From Lacticaseibacillus pabuli (GTDB lineage Bacteria > Bacillota > Bacilli > Lactobacillales > Lactobacillaceae), in assembly GCF_028736235.1 (NCBI RefSeq), contig NZ_CP117884.1, positions 1,302,001 through 1,366,000 of the forward strand: 64,000 bases of DNA. Reading direction: 5' to 3'. The translations under genes were made by a program, and so were the position numbers. Of the stretch, positions 25,269 through 33,070 are shown piece after piece. The number at the start of each line of letters is the position of its first letter. Position 1 is the first letter of the stretch. Below the pieces are notes generated by a model, which did no database searches, was not told where the DNA came from, and was given only the letters and a program-made list of their open reading frames with translations.

Positions 25269-25732
25269 AGGTCACCATCCAGCAACTTAAGCAGGCCAGT
25301 GCGCTACGGATTGCCAACGAATGGCGTTACCCAGAAGAATAAGGCTTCTACAACAAGAATCACGACCCTGAAGCCTATGCCGCGTTCGTCTCGGCGAAGC
25401 AACGGGGCAATCATTACTGGCAGGTCACGGTTAGCGGCGTATTAATGGGCTATTTTGGCATTTGGCCAACGAAAACTAGCAGCGCCTACGCGTTAGCGGT
25501 CGGGATGGTACCAGCTAGCACGGGGCAAGGATACGGCCGCAGTTTTGTGGCAGCGGTGATTGATTTTGTGCGGACACATTATGAAATCGACACCCTCATC
25601 GTTTCAGTGGCGGCGTTTAACGTTCGGGCACAGAAGGTCTTCCTGAGTTTAGGATTTACAATCACACGCCATTATCAGCGATCCGTAAGTGGCAACCAAC
25701 GCCCGTATGTTGAGATGCGGGGCAGTTTGTGA
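25265..25732 (+). pseudogene. GNAT-family N-acetyltransferase interrupted by one TAA codon
   Basis: Reading from ATG 25265 gives 25 residues ending EWRYPEE, then TAA at 25340-25342. The same frame then continues without another stop (GFYNKNHDPEAYAAFV ...) to 25732. The downstream part has the GNAT acetyl-CoA motif (VGMVPASTGQGYGRSFVAAVIDF) and the typical C-terminal NVRAQKVFLSLGFTITRHYQR. Joined, it is a normal ~155-residue acetyltransferase. The single stop suggests recent inactivation, readthrough or a base error. A distal ORF could restart at ATG 25445 but would lack the N-terminal fold. Confidence 0.85.
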
Positions 25733-25858
25733 GTGCCACGTCGTTATTTAGGAAAGCGGACAGCACATTCACGGACAAAGCTGTTGCTAGGGGAGGTGCA
25801 TGCTGGTATTTTTAAGTTGTCCTTTGTTAACCACCTCAACCTTGAAGGGGGCAACGCC

Positions 25859-26059
25859 ATGTCACATCCGCAGTCATTCTGGCTTCTAGTTCTGAATATC
25901 TTCCTCTCAGCATTTCTCTGGACAGTCCTGCTTTTGATTGTCTTCATGTTTACTAAATGGTTCGCAGGGTGGCCGCTACTTGCAATTCTCGCAGTTTGGC
26001 TTCTGCCAATTGTGGGGATTGCCTGGCGGGTAATTCACCGCAGCCATCGAGCCGCGTAA
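25859..26059 (+). CDS. Small two-helix membrane protein, unknown function
   Basis: A 66-residue peptide with two hydrophobic segments (FWLLVLNIFLSAFLWTVLLLIVFMF and WPLLAILAVWLLPIVGIAW) and a basic C-terminus (RVIHRSHRAA). GAAGGGGG lies 8-10 nt before ATG 25859; a longer reading from 25733 has a non-hydrophobic, unfamiliar N-terminus. Function unknown. Confidence 0.65.
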   Translation: MSHPQSFWLLVLNIFLSAFLWTVLLLIVFMFTKWFAGWPLLAILAVWLLPIVGIAWRVIHRSHRAA

Positions 26060-26065
26060 TTTAAC

Positions 26066-26109
26066 GACAAATAAGGCCCAATCCATTGCGGATTGGGTCT
26101 TATTTGTCA
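26066..26109. terminator. Bidirectional terminator before the HAD gene
   Basis: GACAAATAAG(G)CCCAATCC pairs with GGATTGGG(T)CTTATTTGTC around ATTGC; the outer A/T part serves both converging genes. Confidence 0.85.
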
Positions 26110-26119
26110 TGGCTTGAAT

Positions 26120-26941
26120 TTAAATTTCGTCGCGACGGCCGAGATACTTATCAAGCGCAACGGCCACACCGTCATGCTCTAAATCAGTCGTATGGAACTT
26201 GGTGGCAGCTTTCACCTCATCGTTCGCGTTACCCATTGCGATCCCGTAGTGGACGGTTTTGAGCATCTCCAGGTCGTTAGAACCGTCGCCGAACGCCATC
26301 GTTCGTGACATTGGCTGGTTCATTTCCTTGCAAACGCGGAGAATCGCGGCGGCCTTGTTAACGCCGTGCGCCGTAATCTCGATATTATCGACGTTCGAGC
26401 TAGAAGCGTGGACGCCGGTTAGGGTGTTCATCTCGGTTCTGGCACGCGATACCTTTTCCAGATCGGACTCAATGGCGATTGCATTAATAATCCTGCCGCT
26501 TTGAGAACGCAACTGTTCCAATGTTTTGATGGCCACTCGTTTGTTAGGGTCCTCACCGGCAATGCGGTGTTTACCATCCTCAGAGATTTCCTTAACGACA
26601 GGTGTAAAGTTCAATACGTTATCCAGTGTAAAGAAGTGGACGGTTAACTGATACTTGTTTGCCACCCGCCAAATGCCTTCCAACGCGTTAGTGGAGAGAT
26701 GTTTAGCCTCAACCTTACCGTCAATGCGGCTAACCGTGCCGTTGGAGCAAATGATATCCAAGTTGGGTCCGATACGATCGGCCATGAACTCAGCAGAAAA
26801 CAATGGTCGGCCACTGGCAATGAAGAAGCGGTGTCCCTCAGCACGATACTTCGCAATCGTGTCGACAACGCGTTTAGATGGGTACTGGCTGTGTCCAACC
26901 AGTGTCCCATCAATATCCATAAATACAGTATAAGGTGACAT
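26120..26941 (-). CDS. Cof-type HAD-IIB phosphatase
   Basis: A 273-residue haloacid dehalogenase superfamily phosphatase. Motif I is FMDIDGTLVG (both Asp present), motif II is FFIASGRP, the motif III Lys is near KAAAILRVCKEM, and motif IV is AFGDGSNDLEML. These enzymes dephosphorylate small metabolites such as sugar phosphates or flavin/PLP precursors; the substrate is not predictable. ATG 26941 is chosen since AAAGGATGG precedes it and the in-frame ATG at 26950 lies inside that site. Confidence 0.9.
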   Translation of the reverse strand: MSPYTVFMDIDGTLVGHSQYPSKRVVDTIAKYRAEGHRFFIASGRPLFSAEFMADRIGPNLDIICSNGTVSRIDGKVEAKHLSTNALEGIWRVANKYQLTVHFFTLDNVLNFTPVVKEISEDGKHRIAGEDPNKRVAIKTLEQLRSQSGRIINAIAIESDLEKVSRARTEMNTLTGVHASSSNVDNIEITAHGVNKAAAILRVCKEMNQPMSRTMAFGDGSNDLEMLKTVHYGIAMGNANDEVKAATKFHTTDLEHDGVAVALDKYLGRRDEI

Positions 26942-26950
26942 AACGACCAT

Positions 26951-27294
26951 CCTTTAACAAATTAATTGAAGATACAAGCGGTTTCATTATACCAAAACGT
27001 TTATGTAATATGCGGGCTAGAAGGCAGAAATTAAGTTGTTTGAATAATCAGTAGGCCCAGTCGTACAAATCAATTCAGCTGATTGCGATAGCCAATCATT
27101 GACGTTCACTTTTCAAAATCAAATTAATTCCCAGGAGGATAGCAGAAAGATCCGAATACATTAAGACCGTTATTTATAATTGCTGAATTTAGCAGTCACG
27201 TCTGTCTGGTATTGTTATTGTTAAGACAAGGCGTTCGTTTTGCTCATCGCTTTCGCCATTGAAACGATGAACAGCGCAATAGAATAAATTGGCG
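26951..27294. other. Intergenic region between HAD gene and arsR gene
   Basis: About 345 bp of more AT-rich DNA without a convincing gene. It should hold the HAD gene promoter. Near the arsR end, CATCGCTTTC (27245-27254) and GAAACGATG (27260-27268) form an imperfect inverted repeat about 30 bp upstream of the arsR -35 box, a candidate operator. Confidence 0.4.
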
Positions 27295-27323
27295 TTGATT
27301 ACCGTTAGACCAAGATGTACAAT
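27295..27323 (+). promoter_or_regulatory. Promoter giving a probably leaderless arsR transcript
   Basis: TTGATT (27295-27300) and TACAAT (27318-27323) are 17 bp apart. The ATG at 27330 begins 7 nt after the -10 box, where transcription should start, and there is no ribosome binding site. Confidence 0.6.
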
Positions 27324-27329
27324 AGTTCT

Positions 27330-27623
27330 ATGAATATCAAACAATCAATTAGTAACGACGAATGGCGCGTCAAAATTTTCAAAGCACTCGCTGATGAGCA
27401 GCGCCTGGCAGTCATTCGAGAATTAACAAGGCACTCTGATCCAGTTGCTTATGCAAAAATTTCCGACCTACTTGGAACGGGTAAATCTATGATCTCATAT
27501 CACCTGAAAATGCTCCGGGAGGCAGGTTTGATCGAGGTCACTCGGAATGGTCAGCAAAAATTTATCACTTTGAATCGCAAGGTGTTTGCAGGGGTGCTAC
27601 CAGGATTTTTGCAGACATTATAG
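27330..27623 (+). CDS. ArsR/SmtB-family transcriptional regulator
   Basis: A 97-residue winged-helix repressor: VKIFKALADEQRLAVIRELTRH, recognition helix TGKSMISYHLKMLREAGLIEVTRNGQQKFITLNRKVF. No clustered cysteines or ELCV(C)DL metal site are seen, so the effector may not be a metal. ATG 27330 gives the usual length; ATG 27315 would overlap the -10 box. The usual partner transporter is absent; the following 150 bp hold no convincing gene. Confidence 0.85.
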   Translation: MNIKQSISNDEWRVKIFKALADEQRLAVIRELTRHSDPVAYAKISDLLGTGKSMISYHLKMLREAGLIEVTRNGQQKFITLNRKVFAGVLPGFLQTL

Positions 27624-27729
27624 GGTAAGATTAGATGTTCAATTATATTAGAACCATTAAACTGTGTGACTTTTCATCAATACTTGCCCGATTTAACGTC
27701 AGGGAAGTCTATCAACAGCGTATGAAGCA

Positions 27730-27767
27730 AAAAAGGGAACGGCTGATCCAAGCCGTTCCCTTTTTGT
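27730..27767 (-). terminator. Terminator of the FGase-like gene (probably bidirectional)
   Basis: AAAAAGGGAACGGCT pairs perfectly with AGCCGTTCCCTTTTT around GATCCA. Confidence 0.88.
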
Positions 27768-27772
27768 CGTTG

Positions 27773-28585
27773 TTAAAACAAGGATTCGTTGTCCTTGATA
27801 TCAGCAACAAGTTGTTCTATTATTACTTTCATTTTTGTCTGTGTCGTCGCAAATACGGTGGCATCTGGCGCCGTCAATTCTTCCTCACCAAATGTACGGC
27901 GAGCAATGTAACTACTGTAATGCAGTTCAATTTGAAGCGTCGCAACTCGGTCATTTGCAAAGTCACGGGTAATAGCACCACCGGCAAACGGATGGTTGTC
28001 CGCAACCGTGAATCCTTGCTGGCGCATACTGGTTGTTAGGAATTGCCTGAGTGCGGGTGAACTCGTCTGGTCCCGCCGGTTGCCTAGCACAACGTCAGCG
28101 GGTGGTGTCTCATGGTCATGTGGGTAAGCACCAAAGCTGTGCATGTCTAACACGAGAATACGGTCAAAATTGGTTAGCTTGGCCTCAATCAAGGCTTGTA
28201 GGGCGTGACGATACGGAAAATAGTAATCGCGCATCCGTGTTTGAATCGTGTCCTGTGTCAGCGGTTGTGTGTAAAGTGGCCGGCCAAAGGTATTGCGTTG
28301 ATACACCGCCGTTTGTTCGTAGCTACCATCAGCAAGGCTGTGAACTGACCGGTTAGGATCGGCCACATAGCGGTGGACATGATTAATCAGTGTCGTAATG
28401 CCGGAATCAGGAATAAACCGGTACAAATCCGGCAAGAACCAATCCACATTGGCTAGGATAATGCCGGGTACCAGAGCAGCTTGCATCGTCGCGGGCAACC
28501 AAGTTCCGGAGTGCGGCATGCTGACGATTAACGGTAATTCATGATGATTTGCGTTGATGATTTCATATGGTGATGGTGCCGTCAT
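27773..28585 (-). CDS. N-formylglutamate amidohydrolase-like protein
   Basis: A ~270-residue member of the N-formylglutamate amidohydrolase family, zinc enzymes related to carboxypeptidases. Family features are LPLIVSMPHSGTWLP near the start, VLDMHSFGAYPHD, the GGAITRDFA segment and LQIELHYSSY with the Glu. The substrate is not certain, as no histidine-degradation genes are nearby. GGAGAA precedes ATG 28585; a TTG at 28603 is a less likely start. The gene is flanked by its own terminator. Confidence 0.82.
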   Translation of the reverse strand: MTAPSPYEIINANHHELPLIVSMPHSGTWLPATMQAALVPGIILANVDWFLPDLYRFIPDSGITTLINHVHRYVADPNRSVHSLADGSYEQTAVYQRNTFGRPLYTQPLTQDTIQTRMRDYYFPYRHALQALIEAKLTNFDRILVLDMHSFGAYPHDHETPPADVVLGNRRDQTSSPALRQFLTTSMRQQGFTVADNHPFAGGAITRDFANDRVATLQIELHYSSYIARRTFGEEELTAPDATVFATTQTKMKVIIEQLVADIKDNESLF

Positions 28586-28974
28586 GAGCAATTCTCCGTT
28601 CAATATACCCAGTTTGTTGTTGAGTAAAACTGGGTGTTAGTTGAAATCATTATATACCTGAGGCTGACGATTGTGGTCAATAAACGACTGGCAACACGTA
28701 TCGGGTGGCCGTTCAAATTCATTTTATACATCCGCAAAATTCCGCCCGCATTGAACCATCAGTCAACGGGGGAGCACCCAAATTCAGGCCCATCTTTTTC
28801 GTTTCTTTCTAGTTTACATAATATATATTATACGAAGTGGGCCCGTACGCGAACGGTGGTCGACTTTACGCCGGCGCGGCTTTGCGCATGTTTGGCGCAG
28901 TCACAACTTTGTTTACCTTTCTGCAGTTCACCAGCCAAAGATTTATCCGTGCTCACTTCTTCAGCCGCTGCAAC
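28586..28974. other. Long intergenic stretch without a convincing gene
   Basis: About 390 bp between two minus-strand genes. Open frames on the plus strand lack ribosome binding sites and family-like sequence. A perfect 14-bp palindrome ATAATATATATTAT (28818-28831) may include -10 boxes for either strand. Confidence 0.35.
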
Positions 28975-28977
28975 AAA

Positions 28978-29006
28978 AACTGCACCCGACTTTTGTCAGG
29001 TGCAGT
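28978..29006 (-). terminator. Terminator of the 29,020 membrane-protein gene
   Basis: On the minus strand CTGCACCTGAC pairs with GTCGGGTGCAG around AAAA, followed by T5. It sits just after the stop codon. Confidence 0.8.
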
Positions 29007-29019
29007 CATCAAACATTTG

Positions 29020-30837
29020 TTAGTCAATCATCCGGTCGGTTGCCGTCTGCCGTTTGCGCAGATCAACAACTGATAACCCGAGCCATGCCAATCCCAGAAT
29101 CAGCCATGCAACCACGGTCCCGCGAATTGCTAATTTCAAGTACGTTGGCTCCTGGTAGCTCAATTGCACCACATTGCGACCAACCTTGGCTTTCACCGTC
29201 GGCATGCCCAACTTGTTCAATTTGGGCGTCACGACACGGCCATTGAGACGCAGTTTCGAGCTCGTGTACAGGACAACTGGTAATCTCACGCGCTGAGCGC
29301 GCTTGCTGCGGAACGTCGTTTGCAGCGTGCCGCCAGCAATCACAGTCTTGTGGAAACGGCTGGTCCTAGTTGGAACAGCTAATTGTTGCTCATATTGAGC
29401 CGCCAATGCCTCATATTGCGGCGTCTGGGCATTGTAAGTGCCTGTCGCACCAGTATTCGGTAATGGTAAGTAATCAATCACACCGTTGTAATAGTCGTGT
29501 AGCGGCGTACTGAGGTTACTAGAATCAAATGCCGCCTGAATCTGCTTGGTGCTAAACCCAGTGGTCGTCTTCATATGAACTGCCGTGTGGATGGCATTGT
29601 TGCTGACACCGTTGCCATTTTGCCACTGAACGGCTTTACTCATCATTAAGCTCAGCGGCTGGAACGCGAAAAGAATTACAACTGTAGTTTGTAGTGCAAT
29701 CGCCATCCGCTTCGCCTCGTCCTGTTTAGGATTAAAGATTTGTAAGTCTTGGACAATCAGCAGCAACCCAACCAGTAACAACGGAATTGCTACGGCCAAG
29801 AAGCGGTTTGGAAATTGGATCAGATTCTTCACACCGATCACGTGCTTGGCAAATGCGTCCCACGGCATAATCCGCAGTGACAGCAGTAAGAATGCCGCAC
29901 CGGTCAAGGTAATTGTCCGCAGCAGTGTGTCCATCCGTTTGGAGATTAGCGCGTAAATGGCAGCGAACACGAAGCCGATACTGAAGATCAACCCGACCAT
30001 CGTCTGGAAACTGTCGGCAAAGCTGAGACTTGCCGAATTGGAATACATGTCGATGACACCAAATGTCCCGACAATCTGATTGCCATGCGTGACGTTGTAA
30101 AATGCGGCCAGAAAGTTTGCTGACAACAGGATTGCAATCACTGCCGCCAAGATGCCGTTTGCTAAAATTGGGCCACGCCGGTCGCGCTGGTGCAGCAAAG
30201 CCACAATCGCCAGTGGAATCAACGCCACAACCGCGAGCACTGCACTCATCAGGTGAATCTGAATCAAGGCACCCATGCTGAGTCCGAGAGCCAGTGCGCT
30301 ACGCCAGTTCGGATGCATGTAAAGCAACCGTACACCGGTGAGCAACACCAGCGGCATCATCGCCATACCAATACCGGCCGCACTTTGGTTCAGGGACCAC
30401 ATCGGAATCCAGCTGGTGAAAATGTACAGCGCAGCAGCCATACGTGACCAGTTGCGGCGGACACCCAGGCGGATGGCAAATAAATACATGCTGGTTCCGG
30501 CCAGTAATGCCACCAAAAATCCAGTCAGCAGTTGGAATCGTAACCAGCTACCCGCTAGCAATAACAAGCCCCCGAGCATGTAAGTCCCCAGCGGCCCATA
30601 TAGCGCGTTCACAATCCGACCAGATTGGCTGAACCCGTAATTAGACTGCATAAAGTTAAAGTTATGGTGCCTGATTTGCATCGCGGCATCGTAAATCCGG
30701 TTGAAATGAAAATTGTAATCCGTGCCTAGCAGCAAACTCTTGTTGAAGAGCTGCGGCATGATGAACACCAAGGCTGCCGCTACGATGATTACCGTCGTCA
30801 CCAACTTCTGACGACGCTTGGTTGCAACGTTATCCAT
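29020..30837 (-). CDS. Polytopic membrane protein, PTPS-related/GT-C-like
   Basis: A 605-residue protein with about 11-13 membrane segments. The N-terminal pattern LLLGTDYNFHFNRIYDAAMQIRHHNFNFMQ followed by SNYGFSQSGRIVNALYGPLGTY is typical of membrane proteins labelled '6-pyruvoyl-tetrahydropterin synthase-related' and YfhO-like glycosyltransferase relatives. The acidic residue in the first extracellular loop fits a GT-C-type active site. The last ~150 residues are an extracellular beta-rich domain closed by one helix (AIRGTVVAWLILGLAWLGLSVV). A role in cell-surface polysaccharide or teichoic acid glycosylation is inference. AGGAGTG precedes the ATG. Confidence 0.75.
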   Translation of the reverse strand: MDNVATKRRQKLVTTVIIVAAALVFIMPQLFNKSLLLGTDYNFHFNRIYDAAMQIRHHNFNFMQSNYGFSQSGRIVNALYGPLGTYMLGGLLLLAGSWLRFQLLTGFLVALLAGTSMYLFAIRLGVRRNWSRMAAALYIFTSWIPMWSLNQSAAGIGMAMMPLVLLTGVRLLYMHPNWRSALALGLSMGALIQIHLMSAVLAVVALIPLAIVALLHQRDRRGPILANGILAAVIAILLSANFLAAFYNVTHGNQIVGTFGVIDMYSNSASLSFADSFQTMVGLIFSIGFVFAAIYALISKRMDTLLRTITLTGAAFLLLSLRIMPWDAFAKHVIGVKNLIQFPNRFLAVAIPLLLVGLLLIVQDLQIFNPKQDEAKRMAIALQTTVVILFAFQPLSLMMSKAVQWQNGNGVSNNAIHTAVHMKTTTGFSTKQIQAAFDSSNLSTPLHDYYNGVIDYLPLPNTGATGTYNAQTPQYEALAAQYEQQLAVPTRTSRFHKTVIAGGTLQTTFRSKRAQRVRLPVVLYTSSKLRLNGRVVTPKLNKLGMPTVKAKVGRNVVQLSYQEPTYLKLAIRGTVVAWLILGLAWLGLSVVDLRKRQTATDRMID

Positions 30838-30897
30838 GAATAGTCACTCCTGTATCTCCCCTCCCCTTGGCTGCGGGTGAGGGGGAAGGCTTATGTA

Positions 30898-30932
30898 AAA
30901 AATGAGGGCCGGAAAACCGGCCCCCATTTTAG
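30898..30932 (-). terminator. ppaC terminator
   Basis: GAGGGCCGG and CCGGCCCCC (one mismatch-type pair) around AAAA, with a T-run on the minus-strand 3' side, directly after the ppaC stop. Confidence 0.8.
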
Positions 30933-30942
30933 ATGTGCAACA

Positions 30943-31872
30943 TTACTTTTCGAAGCTGTCAGTCAGTACTGGCACAACCTGCTTCTTACGTGAAACAACA
31001 CCTGGCAGGTCCAAACGATCGTTGGCATCAAACTTCTTGCCAAACGCATCTTCCAGCTTGTCCTTTTCGCCGAGTGCAAAGGCTGTTGAATTGCTGTTCA
31101 TGATGTCGGTTGCAATCACAACGAACAAGTCATAACCTTCAGCATCCTTTTCAGCCTGCATCGCGGCAACAATGGCATCCTGACGGTCGTAAATATCGTT
31201 CAGGTCAACAGTGTTTACCTGGTCGATGCGGACGGTCTTGCCACCCATCGTGAAGCTCTTGGCATCGCCATCAATGATGTCCTGATCACTGCGAGCTGCC
31301 AAGTTGGTGCCAGCCTTCAGCATCTTCATACCGTAGTCCTTCAAGTCGACATCGGCAATCTTCTGCAGGTCGGCAAACATAGCACGGTCCTGATCAGTTG
31401 TCGTTGGGCTCTTGAGCAACAAGGTGTCAGAAATCAAACCGGAAGCCATCAAACTAGCAATCAGTGGGCTAATGGTGTAACCCTTCTCCTTGAACATCTT
31501 GTAGATGACGGAGTTGGCACTGCCAAGAGGCTCAACGCGCATGTAAAGTGGCGCTTCGGTCTGGAAGTTCGCAACACGGTGATGGTCAATCACTTTGTCG
31601 ATGGTCACATCCGCACGATCGTCAACGGACTGCTGTGCTTCGTTGTGGTCAACGAGGTCAACATGTTCGGTTTCGTTCGCAACGGTCTTCACAACGCGCA
31701 GTGGGTTGAGTTTGAAGAAATCGAGTGCAAACTTGGTTTCTGCGTTTGGCGTACCAAGTGCAACGGCTTCAACATCCGTGTTGCCGTCTTGCTTTTCGAA
31801 TTCGGCAAGCGTGATTGCGGCGGTGATGGTATCAGTGTCTGGGTTCTTGTGCCCAAAAATCAGTGTAGACAT
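30943..31872 (-). CDS. ppaC: Manganese-dependent inorganic pyrophosphatase
   Basis: A 309-residue family II pyrophosphatase (DHH superfamily) that hydrolyses PPi. Metal-site motifs are FGHKNPDTDTI near the N-terminus, VDHNEAQQS, and DHHRVANFQTEAPLYMR; the C-terminal DHHA2 domain ends with SRKKQVVPVL. It lies 15 bp behind a LysR-type regulator gene, so the two are probably cotranscribed. Confidence 0.96.
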   Translation of the reverse strand: MSTLIFGHKNPDTDTITAAITLAEFEKQDGNTDVEAVALGTPNAETKFALDFFKLNPLRVVKTVANETEHVDLVDHNEAQQSVDDRADVTIDKVIDHHRVANFQTEAPLYMRVEPLGSANSVIYKMFKEKGYTISPLIASLMASGLISDTLLLKSPTTTDQDRAMFADLQKIADVDLKDYGMKMLKAGTNLAARSDQDIIDGDAKSFTMGGKTVRIDQVNTVDLNDIYDRQDAIVAAMQAEKDAEGYDLFVVIATDIMNSNSTAFALGEKDKLEDAFGKKFDANDRLDLPGVVSRKKQVVPVLTDSFEK

Positions 31873-31887
31873 GAATGAATATCTCCC

Positions 31888-32871
31888 TTAATTATCGTTA
31901 TGGTCTGCAATTAGTCTACCACGATTTTCAACGACCCGCGACAGGTAATCTTTGTCCTGCAGGTAGTTGTTAAATTCATCGAGGAAGTTTGCAATCCGTG
32001 GAATCTGGTCCTTCCCCTTCCGGTAGACGTAACTGAGGGCAAATTCGATACTTGGGTTGAACAGGGAGGCGTCAGCGGTGATTTCCCCCTCGTGTGCGTT
32101 GTAGAAACTGCCAGGCAAGGCGGTATCAACACCCGTCCGGTTGGAGAACTCAGCCAACTGGTATGGGGTCGTAAACTGCGCGACCGGCTTTGGCAACGTG
32201 ACCATCTGATTCTTGTAACTCTCGCTCATGAGGTGAGCCAAGAAGTAGTCATCTGGGTAAGAAACCCAGTTGCTGTTGGTGGTCTCTTCGAAACTGACCT
32301 TGTCGCGACCCTTCAGACTCGCGTCATGGTGCAGGAACATCAGCTTTTCGTCAAAAATCGTCCGGGATTCGTATGGCTTCCAGTTCTTGATGGAGTCATC
32401 AGGCAAGTACATGATGGCCAAATCAATCTGGTTGTTTTCCAGGTGTTCCCAGATTTCGCGCCGGGTCATCATGCGCAGGTTAACGGAAATGTCTGGATGC
32501 ATCTCGTAGTAGTGCGCGATAAAGGCGTTGAAGACTGAATCCTCAACCGATGCCAGGAAGCCGATGGAAATCACACCAGAAGTGGCACTCGTGGTGCGCT
32601 GGATTTCGTCCGTGGCCTGGTTGAGCACTTCGTAAATATCCTGAGTTGCTGACAACATGGTCGCACCGGCGTCAGACAAGTGCAGCTTCTTCCCTACTGA
32701 GAAGAACAGTGGGGCGCCAACCGTGCGTTCCAGCTTTTTGATCTGCTGGGTCAGTGCGGGTTGCGTAATCCCCAAAATCTGGGCAGCCTGCGTGTAGTTC
32801 ATCGTTTCCGCCAGCTGCAGGAAGTAACTTAAAGTTTTAGATGAGAAAATATTATCTTGTTTGCTCTTCAT
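31888..32871 (-). CDS. LysR-family transcriptional regulator
   Basis: A 327-residue LysR regulator: HTH at residues ~10-65 (TLSYFLQLAETMNYTQAAQILGITQPALTQQIKKLERTVGAPLF) and a periplasmic-binding-like effector domain (GVISIGFLASVEDSVFNAFIAHYYEMHPDISV). The effector and targets are unknown; the SYVYRKGKD segment recalls the CpsY/MalR-like group. GAGGTTAAGACC precedes the ATG. The arrangement lysR-ppaC is unusual in that LysR regulators mostly face their target divergently. Confidence 0.9.
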   Translation of the reverse strand: MKSKQDNIFSSKTLSYFLQLAETMNYTQAAQILGITQPALTQQIKKLERTVGAPLFFSVGKKLHLSDAGATMLSATQDIYEVLNQATDEIQRTTSATSGVISIGFLASVEDSVFNAFIAHYYEMHPDISVNLRMMTRREIWEHLENNQIDLAIMYLPDDSIKNWKPYESRTIFDEKLMFLHHDASLKGRDKVSFEETTNSNWVSYPDDYFLAHLMSESYKNQMVTLPKPVAQFTTPYQLAEFSNRTGVDTALPGSFYNAHEGEITADASLFNPSIEFALSYVYRKGKDQIPRIANFLDEFNNYLQDKDYLSRVVENRGRLIADHNDN

Positions 32872-33013
32872 GGTCTTAACCTCTTCCGCAAATTATTTGT
32901 AAACGTTCGCTTATCCACTTAACTTTAGTTTAACTATAAGATATTCATGTAGTTAAAGCAATTAAAATTAACGAAAAAAAACGTGTTTTTACGCATATCA
33001 TCAGTTATTTACG

Positions 33014-33053
33014 CAAAAAAAGACAGCTACCTGAGATATCTAGGCAGCTGTCA
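33014..33053 (-). terminator. parC terminator
   Basis: GACAGCT(A)CCT..AGATATCT..AGG(C)AGCTGTC forms a long stem with two mismatches, followed on the minus strand by T7. Confidence 0.82.
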
Positions 33054-33070
33054 TTAAAATTAGGAGCAGA

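Noticed and set aside
27635..28039. 134-codon frame after arsR
   Set aside because: It crosses a strong terminator and the opposite-strand amidohydrolase gene and has no ribosome site.
28837..29073. Plus-strand frame containing GPYANGGRLYAGAAL, reminiscent of the HIGH region of class I tRNA synthetases
   Set aside because: Too short, no HIGH motif, no ribosome site; it runs into the opposite gene's terminator. Probably chance.
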